Assembly: GCA_040752515.1 (NCBI GenBank) | Contig: JBFMGQ010000018.1 | Span: 1-63,599 of the forward strand | Origin: Tenuifilum sp040752515 | GTDB lineage: Bacteria > Bacteroidota > Bacteroidia > Bacteroidales > Tenuifilaceae | Length of the DNA stretch: 63,599 nt | Reading direction: 5' to 3' | Part shown: positions 8,571-16,481 of the stretch, piece by piece | Position numbering within the stretch: the first letter of the stretch is position 1 | How the letters are laid out: the number at the start of each line of letters is the position of its first letter | Made by a program: the position numbers and the translations under genes | Notes under the pieces: model-generated | What the model saw: the letters and a program-made list of their open reading frames with translations, nothing else | Told to the model about the DNA's origin: nothing | The model's database searches: none

Positions 8571-9785
8571 CTATCGGCTAATAATCCAAATTCCCTGAAA
8601 CTCCTTTTTCAATTTTTCTTTTTGAGAGTTAGCCTCTTCTTTGCTTCCATATCGGCCAACCACTGCAAGGTATTTCCCGTTTGGTTTGCTGTAAACTTCA
8701 GCACTATAGCCTTTTGCATTGAGTTCATTAACAAACTTTTGAGCATTTGCTTTCTCGGCAAAACTACCCAAAACAAGGCTGAAAATGGGCGATGTGGGGT
8801 TTGCTGGTCTGGTTTGAGTTAAATTTTTTTCAATAACCTCCTCAGCGGTTTCCGTTTGCTGCTGGTTAGTAGGCTCTGTATCAGCCTTTCCCTCGTCTGG
8901 GTTAGTGGTCTCGTATTTTTTATCTATCTCATCGTTTTCTGATGAAACGTCTGATGGTAACTTAATGGGTTCAACCTTCTCGGGCTTGCCTTTATTATCC
9001 CAGCTGGTCTCGTCTGGAGCAAACGCAAGTTCTCTAACTATGAAAGCAAATGTTAGTATAACAACCAACGAAACAGCAACAAACACTGTTATTTTTACTA
9101 ACGATGGTTTAGATGAGTTTTTTGGGTTTTCGCCTCTCATTTCGATTTCTTCTTTATCACTGTGTTTATCTTCTTTTTCACTGTCAATAGCGGGTGATTT
9201 ATCTATTACTATGCTATTGAGTGCATTTGTATTAACACGTTCTACGCCCGGGCTAATTTCAGTATAATGCTCCTTATTTGGAGAATTATCCTGTTTTATT
9301 TCCTCGTGCAGATTTATGGATGGCTCTTTATTGGGTTTATTGTCCTTAAGTTCAAAATCAACCTCAGTTGATTTGGTTATTAAATGTTGACTTTCTGAAT
9401 CTTTCTCATTTTGTACAACGGGTTCATTGGGGGTATATGGCTGCTCGGTTGAAGTTAAGTATATGGCGCCTTTTGCATCAATAACCAGGGAGCCAATGCC
9501 GGGGATTGCGTAGACTCCTTTTTCTTTGATTTCGTTGAAAATTTCAGATGAAAGATTTTTTACCTGCTCCAAGGCATCAATTTTGGATAGGCCATATCCT
9601 TTAACGAGTAACTCTTCCAGCTGCCCATCGTTGTATTTAAGGAAGGGACTAAAAGTAATCCCAAGCTGTGTGTTGCTCTCGGTTTCCCTATGCAGGAAAG
9701 CACCCACATTAGGTATTATGAGTCGTTTATTGCTACGGATTAGTTCCGCCAGAATTGACCTGTTCATAACGAGAGGTTTTTGCAT
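8571..9785 (-). CDS. HU-like (CCDC81-type) + SPOR domain membrane protein
   Basis: About 404 residues from the ATG at 9785; a TTG six codons upstream and an ATG at 9767 are alternatives. The N-terminal ~75 residues (NKRLIIPNVGAFLHRE...) match the HU-CCDC81-like domain found in Bacteroidota. A long charged, low-complexity linker follows, then one membrane helix (ITVFVAVSLVVILTFAFIV) and a C-terminal SPOR domain (FSLVLGSFAEKANAQKFV...). SPOR domains bind denuded peptidoglycan at division sites, so this is probably an inner-membrane protein with a cytoplasmic HU-like head and a periplasmic SPOR tail. It is followed directly by the YgjP-like peptidase gene. Confidence 0.85.
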   Translation of the reverse strand: MQKPLVMNRSILAELIRSNKRLIIPNVGAFLHRETESNTQLGITFSPFLKYNDGQLEELLVKGYGLSKIDALEQVKNLSSEIFNEIKEKGVYAIPGIGSLVIDAKGAIYLTSTEQPYTPNEPVVQNEKDSESQHLITKSTEVDFELKDNKPNKEPSINLHEEIKQDNSPNKEHYTEISPGVERVNTNALNSIVIDKSPAIDSEKEDKHSDKEEIEMRGENPKNSSKPSLVKITVFVAVSLVVILTFAFIVRELAFAPDETSWDNKGKPEKVEPIKLPSDVSSENDEIDKKYETTNPDEGKADTEPTNQQQTETAEEVIEKNLTQTRPANPTSPIFSLVLGSFAEKANAQKFVNELNAKGYSAEVYSKPNGKYLAVVGRYGSKEEANSQKEKLKKEFQGIWIISR

Positions 9786-9836
9786 GGTAATCGTTACCAG
9801 CAAAGGTATATTATATTCCTTAATGTTGTAATTACT

Positions 9837-10211
9837 CTAATTGGCTGGTAATACTTTTTCGATGGCTTGCTTAATTTTTTCGATAGAATAGGGTTTTGTC
9901 ATTAAAAAATCGAAACCAGCATCCCTGAAATCCTCAAAAAAGTTTGCCGGATTATGGGCGGTTAATGCTACAATGGGTGTGTATTTCTTGGGGGAGGGGA
10001 GTCTTTCGCGAACATACTTAGTGGTTTCCAAACCATTCATTACTGGCATCTCAATGTCCATGAAAACGAGGTCAATTTTCTCTTTTACAATTATATCAAT
10101 TGCCTCTTTTCCGTTTTGGGCTTCAACGCAGGTTACATTTAAATTTTTCATCACTTCTTTTAGCAGAAGTCGGTTTACATAAATGTCGTCAACAATTAAA
10201 ATTTTACGCAT
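9837..10211 (-). CDS. Stand-alone response regulator receiver protein
   Basis: A 124-residue single receiver domain: acidic pair DD at residues 8-9, phospho-acceptor Asp52 in FMDIEMP, Thr in ALTAH and Lys in MTKPYS. No output domain is present, so it must signal by protein contact, like CheY or the receivers of phosphorelays. It is 17 bases downstream of the Crp/Fnr gene on the same strand and lies beside the chemotaxis-like cluster. Its ALTAH/TKPYS sequence is closer to receivers of hybrid kinases than to CheY. Confidence 0.9.
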   Translation of the reverse strand: MRKILIVDDIYVNRLLLKEVMKNLNVTCVEAQNGKEAIDIIVKEKIDLVFMDIEMPVMNGLETTKYVRERLPSPKKYTPIVALTAHNPANFFEDFRDAGFDFLMTKPYSIEKIKQAIEKVLPAN

Positions 10212-10228
10212 ATTTTGAAATGTTAAGG

Positions 10229-10927
10229 TTATCCAAGTCTGCTTAAGGTTTTTAAGATATCGTAGCTAACAATTTTTATTCGGTTACGTTCCAGTTCTAT
10301 TATTCTATCATGGTTGAATTCTGAAAGCGTTCTAATTAAGCTTTCCTTGGTTGTTCCGCACAGCTCTGCCAGTTCAGTTCTGTTTACGGGAAATTCGAAC
10401 TCGTTGTTACCATAGATTTCATCGGCAAAGTAAAGAATCAAATCGGCAACCCTGCCAGGTAGCTGCTTGTAAAGTAACCCGGATAATCTGTTTATCAGGA
10501 ATAGACTATGCCTACTTATCAATTGACATATTTCAATTGCAAAGCGATTATTAATGAGCATTACCGATTTTAACGATGCAATAGGAATTTGTGCTAGCGT
10601 ACAGTTCTCTATTGCAGTAAGGGTAAAATTATAGGAATCGCCTCCCAAAAGCGATACCAAACCAACAAAACTACCCGTGGTATCAATCTTTAAAACCAGA
10701 TTCTTGCCCTTTCTTTGTTCGCTGCTAACTTTTATTGTACCTTTTATTATATAGTAAACATGACTTGAGGCTGAATACTGCTTAACTATAGTATCCTTAC
10801 GGTTATAGTTCACAATATTGATATTTTCCATTATAATTGCTTGTTGCTCTTTGGTTAGTAATTGATTAAGAGGCAACTTGCACTTTTCAAATGTCTTTTC
10901 AAACGATATGGTTTCTAATTCAGCCAT
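10229..10927 (-). CDS. Crp/Fnr-family transcription regulator
   Basis: A 232-residue regulator from the ATG at 10927 (a GTG six codons upstream is possible). Residues about 20-140 form the cyclic-nucleotide-binding-like beta-barrel; residues about 155-230 form the winged helix, with NRTELAELCGTTKESLIRTL as helix-turn-helix. The recognition helix keeps Glu and Arg in the KESLIR pattern, like RETVGR of Crp. There is one Cys near the N-terminus and no FNR-type Cys cluster, so an Fe-S oxygen sensor is unlikely. It is divergent from the chemotaxis-like operon and shares a 146-base intergenic region with an inverted repeat holding GTGAT-like half sites. It probably regulates itself and that operon. 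Confidence 0.9.
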   Translation of the reverse strand: MAELETISFEKTFEKCKLPLNQLLTKEQQAIIMENINIVNYNRKDTIVKQYSASSHVYYIIKGTIKVSSEQRKGKNLVLKIDTTGSFVGLVSLLGGDSYNFTLTAIENCTLAQIPIASLKSVMLINNRFAIEICQLISRHSLFLINRLSGLLYKQLPGRVADLILYFADEIYGNNEFEFPVNRTELAELCGTTKESLIRTLSEFNHDRIIELERNRIKIVSYDILKTLSRLG

Positions 10928-10978
10928 AATTGCATTTAAAGACACTTAAAGTTAAGTAATTTCTATCAAATAAAAAAG

Positions 10979-11012
10979 TGATATAAATCATTATTATAAA
11001 TAATTTATATCA
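10979..11012. promoter_or_regulatory. Inverted repeat, candidate Crp/Fnr operator
   Basis: TGATATAAAT at 10979-10988 is repeated inverted as ATTTATATCA at 11003-11012. The left half also contains the smaller palindrome TGAT-ATAA-ATCA (10979-10990), the spacing of an FNR/CRP-type site. The repeat ends 13 bases upstream of the -33 element of the chemotaxis operon promoter, a suitable place for an activator. Assignment to the neighbouring Crp/Fnr protein is inference from position and half-site. Confidence 0.5.
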
Positions 11013-11024
11013 TTATGCAGTGCG

Positions 11025-11054
11025 TTGCTTTACTGATTCGTTTATATAGATTTG
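11025..11054 (+). promoter_or_regulatory. Promoter of the chemotaxis-like operon
   Basis: TTG at 11025-11027, 19 bases, then TAGATTTG at 11047-11054, an exact match to the Bacteroidota -7 consensus TAnnTTTG with the expected spacing. The first start codon of the operon follows at 11074, giving a 5' leader of roughly a dozen bases. Confidence 0.6.
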
Positions 11055-11073
11055 AAAAGATTTTAGAAATGCT

Positions 11074-11451
11074 ATGAATTCTGAAGGTTATGTTTTGGTT
11101 GTAGACGATTCCGTTACTAATCAGGTGCTTGTGGAAGCTTTGCTCAGCGAGGAGGGTATTAAAGTGGTGACGGTTGGCAATGCAAATGATGCATTTAGGC
11201 AGATTGAAAAGGAAACCCCTCAACTCATTCTCCTCGATTTACTTATGCCCAATATTACTGGCGTCGACTTTTTGAGAGCGGTTAAGCAGAACAAAAGCAC
11301 TCAGAATATTCCAATATTCATTATTACCGCAGCAAATACTGAATTTTACAGGAACCAATGTGAGAAACTTGGGGTAAATGAATTTTTTCCAAAGCCGGTT
11401 GACATTCCAGTTTTGGTTAAAAGGGTGAAAGAGGTTTTAAATGGGAGGTAA
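11074..11451 (+). CDS. Stand-alone response regulator, first gene of Che-like operon
   Basis: A 125-residue receiver domain with Asp pair DD (residues 11-12), phospho-acceptor Asp55 in ILLDLLMPN, Thr in FIITAA and Lys in FPKPVD. No output domain is present. It opens the operon directly behind the near-consensus promoter, and its 3' end overlaps the longest reading frame of the next gene. It could be a second CheY-like target of CheA or a phosphate sink; the sequence does not decide between them. Confidence 0.9.
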   Translation: MNSEGYVLVVDDSVTNQVLVEALLSEEGIKVVTVGNANDAFRQIEKETPQLILLDLLMPNITGVDFLRAVKQNKSTQNIPIFIITAANTEFYRNQCEKLGVNEFFPKPVDIPVLVKRVKEVLNGR

Positions 11452-13195
11452 TTTATCTATTATGAAAAAGCTAAAAGAGATATCAGACCAATTCTCTAAA
11501 ATTGATAGCCTAATTGTTGAGATACTAAACTGTGCTGCCGAAGATTTCTTGGGTTTAAATGAGCGATTTAAGGAAGCATACTCAAAATCTACTTACATCT
11601 CATCCAATGCCGAAGAGGTATTCACAGCGTACGCTTCAAGTTACACCAGTGAGTCGCTATTGAGCCTAAAAGAACTATTCAAAAAGTTTAGTCTAGCCAA
11701 AAGGGAAGCCAATAAATATGCCGATTCAATAGTTGCAAGGATTGATGAGGTTTATGACATACTCGAATCCATTGATCTCCACAGCAAGAATATCAATCAA
11801 AACCTGCTTACGCTAAAATTCTTAATTGCTAATCTTAAAATTTCAGGACTCGACATAGATACAGACCAGTTCATAGAGCAAAAGGACGAACTTTTTATTG
11901 AGTTTAACCGACTGGTAAATAAATCGAAGTTAACTGAACTAGAGCTTGCCAAGTCGCTTCATGGTAACATGAAATTGCTGCGCGAGGGTGTTGACAGGGT
12001 TAAAAAGAACATGCGTAACGCCGACCAGCAAATAGGCATTGCCATCGATATAATCAATGACTCAATTGTCATATTTTCCGAAAAGCAACAAGAACTAAAT
12101 ATTAACATTCCAAAACTCCAGGAATACAATAAAAAGCTTCGCGAATCCATTGACAGTATCATAACAAACCTTCAGTACCACGATATAATTCGTCAGAAGA
12201 TTGAACATGTGCAGGTTTCGCATAAGGAGATTCTAAACAACCTCGCAAATGAAAACAATAATGAACAACAAACCTATTTAAGTCAGATAGGTGAACTTGT
12301 AAATATTCAATCAGCTTTGCTTGTCAGAGCCAATAAAGAGTATCAAAGAGCAATTGAGCAAATTATTGATAAGTTTAAAACCATTGGTAGCATAGCACAA
12401 ACCATACTGCAACAGTGCAAAGATTTGAAGAATATTCAAGAATTAACAGCGGAGCAGTCGTTTACAGGTGTAGCCCAAAAGTTAACCAACACAACCTTAC
12501 CGGTAAGCAAATTCCTCTCGTTACTGGCAAGGGTAAACAATTTGCTTCAATCCATTGAGCATAATGTTAGCCAAATGGTTGAAATTTCGGCGGATGATGA
12601 TGAAGCCAATCGTTTTGGCGAAATGCTTCTGAAACGGATTAAGCAACCGGAATTAAAGCTTCAGCCAAACCTAATCCAGCAAATTGAAACTGTAACTTAC
12701 GACATTATTGCATCCCGGAATCAAATAGGCACACTTTACTTGCAACTCAATAGTAAAATTAAAGAAATCGATAGATTATCGAGCTTAATATCGGAGAATA
12801 CAAAATCGCAGGAGTGGGAAACTATACCCACAACTCTGAAAGAGATAGCAGGCAATCTGTTGCAATGCGATGAAAAGGTTGGGCTTCTGCTTAAAGGTAA
12901 ACTCGATGCAAGCAATGAGCTAGGTGATATTATTTCGAAAGCAGTTGGGCAAGTTAAGTATTACGAGGTTTTTGAACTGAAAATACTGGAAGTAATTAAG
13001 CTCTTAAACCATATCTATGCAACCCTAAGCGGCAAGGAGGAGAGTCAGTTCGATAAAGATGACCTGGAGTTTATGCGTAAGCTATACACCATGGAATCGG
13101 AGCATAAAATTCACAACTTGGTTGTTAAGGGCAACGCAGGCATCGACGATTTACCCGAAACCGACCAGGATGAGTCAAGCATTGAGTTCTTTTAA
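11441..13195 (+). CDS. Coiled-coil protein with CheZ-like DxxxQ motif
   Basis: A 584-residue, almost wholly helical protein with no signal peptide or membrane segment. It is not a known chemotaxis gene by overall sequence. The helix LQYHDIIRQKIEHV has Asp248 and Gln252 in the DxxxQ spacing of CheZ (E. coli DLTGQVIKRM), the catalytic pair for CheY-P dephosphorylation. A related but degenerate segment, VKYYEVFELKILEV, starts near residue 506 (Glu509...Leu513 at those positions), suggesting an internal duplication. The C-terminus is acidic and ends ESSIEFF, resembling the CheY-binding tail of CheZ. The start is ambiguous: the ATG at 11441 overlaps the previous gene, while the ATG at 11462 has GGGAGG upstream. 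It lies between the receiver and STAS genes. The phosphatase role is my inference. Confidence 0.55.
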   Translation: MGGNLSIMKKLKEISDQFSKIDSLIVEILNCAAEDFLGLNERFKEAYSKSTYISSNAEEVFTAYASSYTSESLLSLKELFKKFSLAKREANKYADSIVARIDEVYDILESIDLHSKNINQNLLTLKFLIANLKISGLDIDTDQFIEQKDELFIEFNRLVNKSKLTELELAKSLHGNMKLLREGVDRVKKNMRNADQQIGIAIDIINDSIVIFSEKQQELNINIPKLQEYNKKLRESIDSIITNLQYHDIIRQKIEHVQVSHKEILNNLANENNNEQQTYLSQIGELVNIQSALLVRANKEYQRAIEQIIDKFKTIGSIAQTILQQCKDLKNIQELTAEQSFTGVAQKLTNTTLPVSKFLSLLARVNNLLQSIEHNVSQMVEISADDDEANRFGEMLLKRIKQPELKLQPNLIQQIETVTYDIIASRNQIGTLYLQLNSKIKEIDRLSSLISENTKSQEWETIPTTLKEIAGNLLQCDEKVGLLLKGKLDASNELGDIISKAVGQVKYYEVFELKILEVIKLLNHIYATLSGKEESQFDKDDLEFMRKLYTMESEHKIHNLVVKGNAGIDDLPETDQDESSIEFF

Positions 13196-13209
13196 ATAAA
13201 TCAAACCAT

Positions 13210-13518
13210 ATGGCTAAGCAAGAAAAAAACTTTAGTTTCCAACAGCAAAAAGATTCATCGCAAGTCATTATTAGTGGCGACTTAAGCCTTAATAATATCA
13301 GTGATATTAAGAATGAACTGGTAAAGCTTTACAATGAGGTTAAGCCCGTCGATTTACTAGTAAAGAATGCCGAAGTAATTGACCTGGGCTTTATTCAGCT
13401 CATCCGTTCCTTCAACTTTTCGATGAAAGAAAGAGGCACTAAATCGACAGTAAGGTTTGAGCTAACCGATGAACAGAACACTATTCTTGAACGATCTGGA
13501 ATAAAACTAGAGTATTAA
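13210..13518 (+). CDS. STAS-domain protein lacking the phospho-serine
   Basis: A 102-residue single STAS domain of the anti-sigma-factor-antagonist/MlaB type (ISGDLSLNNISDIKNELV, then the loop VIDLGFIQLIRSF). In SpoIIAA-type proteins the loop is DSSG, with a phosphorylated Ser; here it reads DLGF, so regulation by Ser phosphorylation is not expected. STAS proteins of this kind occur inside chemotaxis operons, usually with unknown function. It begins 14 bases after the coiled-coil gene and is followed by cheY 21 bases later, so it belongs to the operon. Probably a protein-protein adaptor. Confidence 0.8.
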   Translation: MAKQEKNFSFQQQKDSSQVIISGDLSLNNISDIKNELVKLYNEVKPVDLLVKNAEVIDLGFIQLIRSFNFSMKERGTKSTVRFELTDEQNTILERSGIKLEY

Positions 13519-13539
13519 CAATATAAATTATCCGTAATT

Positions 13540-13905
13540 ATGGCAAAAACAATACTTATTGTTGACGATTCCGATAGTATTCGCGAAGTTGTTCGATTTA
13601 CCCTTGAAAATGAGGGGTATAATGTTTTGGTGGGGGTTGATGGTAAAGACGCCCTAAAACACCTTAATGGTCAGGCTATAGATTTGGTTATAACCGATTT
13701 ACATATGCCCGAAATGGATGGCATTGAACTGATCAAACATATTCGTGCCATGCCCGATTATGCCCGTATTCCAATTCTTTTCCTGACAACCGAATCGCAA
13801 ACCTCCAAAAAGATGGAAGCTAAAGACGCCGGTGCAACGGGTTGGATTATAAAGCCATTTGTTCCAGCAAAACTTATCGCTGCAATCAATAAAGTGATCA
13901 GGTAA
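13540..13905 (+). CDS. cheY: CheY chemotaxis response regulator
   Basis: A 121-residue receiver with all CheY landmarks: DD at residues 9-10, Asp53 in VITDLHMPEMDG, Thr in FLTTES, Lys in IIKPFVP, and the length of CheY. It should be phosphorylated by the CheA encoded next; the cheA start codon overlaps its stop (TAATG). The usual output, flagellar FliM, is absent from the window and from most Bacteroidota, so its target is unknown; gliding, pili or another process are possibilities. Confidence 0.9.
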   Translation: MAKTILIVDDSDSIREVVRFTLENEGYNVLVGVDGKDALKHLNGQAIDLVITDLHMPEMDGIELIKHIRAMPDYARIPILFLTTESQTSKKMEAKDAGATGWIIKPFVPAKLIAAINKVIR

Positions 13906-15932
13906 TGGATAGCTTTAGGAAAAAGTTTATTGAGGAGGCTGCTGAGCTTATCGATAAGCTTGAGGTTTCGCTCTTGGAGTTAGAGAAAAAACCAAACGAT
14001 GAGGCTCTGATACAACAGGTATTCAGAATTATGCATACCCTTAAGGGCAATAGCGCCATGTTTGGTTTTGATTTGATCGATAGCTTTACCCACAACCTCG
14101 AAACTATTTACGACATGATTCGTAACGGACAGCTCGAGGTCAGCAAGGATATACTGAATATAACATTTTCTTCTGTCGATCACCTCAAGACCATGCTCGA
14201 TGAGCAGAACTATGATGATCCCGATTTTAAAACGGTTCACAGCGGCCTAATGGAGAAAATCAACAAGATCATCAACCCCGATATAGTTACAAAGGAATCC
14301 GATAGAACTGAAAAGGTTGAAGATAAGAGCGGCTCCCTTTCTACATATTACATCTTGTTTGAACCTAATGAGAAAATTTTCAGCAATGGAACCAATCCGC
14401 TGTATTTACTCGATGAGCTTTGCTCATTGGGCGATTATAAGGTGTTTGCTCACTTCAATAGGCTTCTGGGAATAAAGGAAATTAACCCAAACCTTTGCTA
14501 TACCTACTGGGAGGTATTGCTGGTAACCGATAAAGATGTTAATGCCATTCACGATGTATTCATTTTTGTTGAAACCGACTCAAAACTCGAAATCCAAAAG
14601 CTTGCCGAAGAAAACCTGCTTGCCGATAAGGAGTTCGTGGATGAGGTTTCGCATTTGGCAGAAATTCAAAAAGATGTTGGGTTAGTTACCATTCAACGGT
14701 TGGCCGCAAAATCAACTGCTCGAATCAATAAGGTAAAGGCCAAGGAGTTCACCAAGGAGCGAATAGCCACAAAGGATAAAACAGCGGCAAGTATTCGCGT
14801 ATCATCCGATAAACTTGACCTTCTCATGAACCTGGTTTCAGAGCTGGTTACAACCCAAGCCCGTTTAAGCCTATTTGCTGAGCAAAATAATGTACCAGGG
14901 TTAGCCCCTATTGTTGAAAATGTTCACAAGCTAACCCGTCAGCTTCGCGACATTGCATTCAGCATAGTTCTTATTCCCATTGAAAACCTTTTTGGACGCT
15001 TTCAAAGGCTTGTCAGGGATTTGTCGGCCGAACTTCATAAGGAAGTAGATTTCATTATTGAAGGGGCCGATACGGAACTCGATAAAACCATTATTGAAAA
15101 CCTTTCAGACCCGCTAATGCACATTATTCGCAATAGCATGGATCATGGCATTGAGGAATCCCGAATTCGAATAGCCAACGGAAAGCCGCCTAAGGGTAAA
15201 ATCCACCTTAAAGCCTTTTACTCTGGAGCTAGCGTTATCATTCAGGTTTCCGATGATGGAGCGGGCATTGATCCTGAAATTATTCACGCAAAGGCCATAG
15301 CGAAAGGTTTAGTGCCTCCCGATAAAAAGATGAGTAAAAAAGAGATTCTCGATTTAATATTCTTACCAGGTTTTTCAACCGCCAAAAAGGTAACCGATGT
15401 ATCGGGACGAGGGGTAGGTATGGATGTGGTTAAAAAGAAGATTTCCGACATACGTGGCGAGGTTGAAGTAGAGTCAGAGGTCGGCCGGGGCACAACCATC
15501 ACCATAAAATTACCATTAACCCTTTCCATCATCGATGGCCTGCTTGTTAGCATCGATAGTTCACCATTTGTTATTCCACTTTCCTCAATCGATAAGATTT
15601 ACGCGGTAGATAAGGAAAGCATTTACAACACCTTTAATAACCTGGTTACGCTCGATGGCGCTCAAGTTCCGTTCTTTAGCCTCAGGAAAGAGTTTAACCT
15701 ACAGCCAAGTGACGAGGATTTGGAGCAGGTTGTGGTAGTAAATTTTGAGGATAACCGGGTTGGTCTGGTGGTTGACCATGTAATAGGCGAATACCAAGCC
15801 GTGCTCAAACCCCTAGGGAAACACTATAAGAGCCACGACATCTTTTCGGGTGCTACAATCTTAGGCGATGGAACTGTAGCTCTTGTTATGGATACCAATA
15901 AGATTATAAAGATGTTTGCAACAAGTAAGTAG
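13905..15932 (+). CDS. cheA: CheA chemotaxis histidine kinase
   Basis: A 675-residue CheA with all domains. P1 (Hpt) has phospho-His44 in IMHTLKGNSAMFGF; P2-like residues lie at about 145-255; the P3 dimerisation helices start near SSDKLDLLMNLVSELV; P4 ATPase has N-box HIIRNSMDHGIEE, G1 SDDGAGID and G2 GRGVGMDVV; the P5 CheW-like domain is at about 540-675. It lacks a receiver domain. CheA autophosphorylates in trans and passes phosphate to CheY and CheB. It overlaps cheY by one base, pointing to translational coupling. Confidence 0.95.
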   Translation: MDSFRKKFIEEAAELIDKLEVSLLELEKKPNDEALIQQVFRIMHTLKGNSAMFGFDLIDSFTHNLETIYDMIRNGQLEVSKDILNITFSSVDHLKTMLDEQNYDDPDFKTVHSGLMEKINKIINPDIVTKESDRTEKVEDKSGSLSTYYILFEPNEKIFSNGTNPLYLLDELCSLGDYKVFAHFNRLLGIKEINPNLCYTYWEVLLVTDKDVNAIHDVFIFVETDSKLEIQKLAEENLLADKEFVDEVSHLAEIQKDVGLVTIQRLAAKSTARINKVKAKEFTKERIATKDKTAASIRVSSDKLDLLMNLVSELVTTQARLSLFAEQNNVPGLAPIVENVHKLTRQLRDIAFSIVLIPIENLFGRFQRLVRDLSAELHKEVDFIIEGADTELDKTIIENLSDPLMHIIRNSMDHGIEESRIRIANGKPPKGKIHLKAFYSGASVIIQVSDDGAGIDPEIIHAKAIAKGLVPPDKKMSKKEILDLIFLPGFSTAKKVTDVSGRGVGMDVVKKKISDIRGEVEVESEVGRGTTITIKLPLTLSIIDGLLVSIDSSPFVIPLSSIDKIYAVDKESIYNTFNNLVTLDGAQVPFFSLRKEFNLQPSDEDLEQVVVVNFEDNRVGLVVDHVIGEYQAVLKPLGKHYKSHDIFSGATILGDGTVALVMDTNKIIKMFATSK

Positions 15933-15953
15933 TAACTAAACAACGTTTTTACT

Positions 15954-16469
15954 ATGGAAACCGAAAACAAAAATCAAATCAAATCATATCTTACCTTTAA
16001 GTTGGGTAACGAGGAGTTTGCTGCACATGTCAGCAAGGTGTTGAATATTCTGGAAATGACACCCATTACAAAGGTGCCCAAGGCACCGGATTACCTGAAA
16101 GGGGTAATTAACCTACGAGGAGCGGTATTGCCTGTAATTGATACCCGTATCAAGTTTGGCATGCCCGAGGCGGAATATACAAATAACACCTGCATTATTG
16201 TTCTGGATATTGATGTTGATGGCGAGTCGGTGCATGTTGGCGCCATTGTCGATTCAGTGCAAGCCGTTCTTGAAATCGATAATAGCCAAATTATGCCTTT
16301 GCCAACTTTAGGTAGCCGCTATAAGTCAGAATTTATAATTGGCATGGCAAAGGTTGATGATCGATTCATTATTATTCTCAACATGGATGCCATTTTCTCG
16401 GTTGATGAGATTACCTCCATCGTCGATTCAAACCAAACGGTTACCGAAGGAACCGAATCCCAACAGTAA
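15954..16469 (+). CDS. cheW: CheW coupling protein
   Basis: A 171-residue single CheW domain: YLTFKLGNEEFAAHVSKVLN, then TKVPKAPDYLKGVINLRGAV with the conserved NLRG, and VDSVQAVLEI. CheW links chemoreceptors to the P5 domain of CheA in cytoplasmic arrays. A polar tail of about 20 residues (VTEGTESQQ) follows the domain. It lies 21 bases after cheA and 12 bases before cheR, in the same operon. Its presence implies that receptors with a classical CheW-binding tip exist somewhere in the genome. Confidence 0.95.
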   Translation: METENKNQIKSYLTFKLGNEEFAAHVSKVLNILEMTPITKVPKAPDYLKGVINLRGAVLPVIDTRIKFGMPEAEYTNNTCIIVLDIDVDGESVHVGAIVDSVQAVLEIDNSQIMPLPTLGSRYKSEFIIGMAKVDDRFIIILNMDAIFSVDEITSIVDSNQTVTEGTESQQ

Positions 16470-16481
16470 CTTCCTTGTTAT

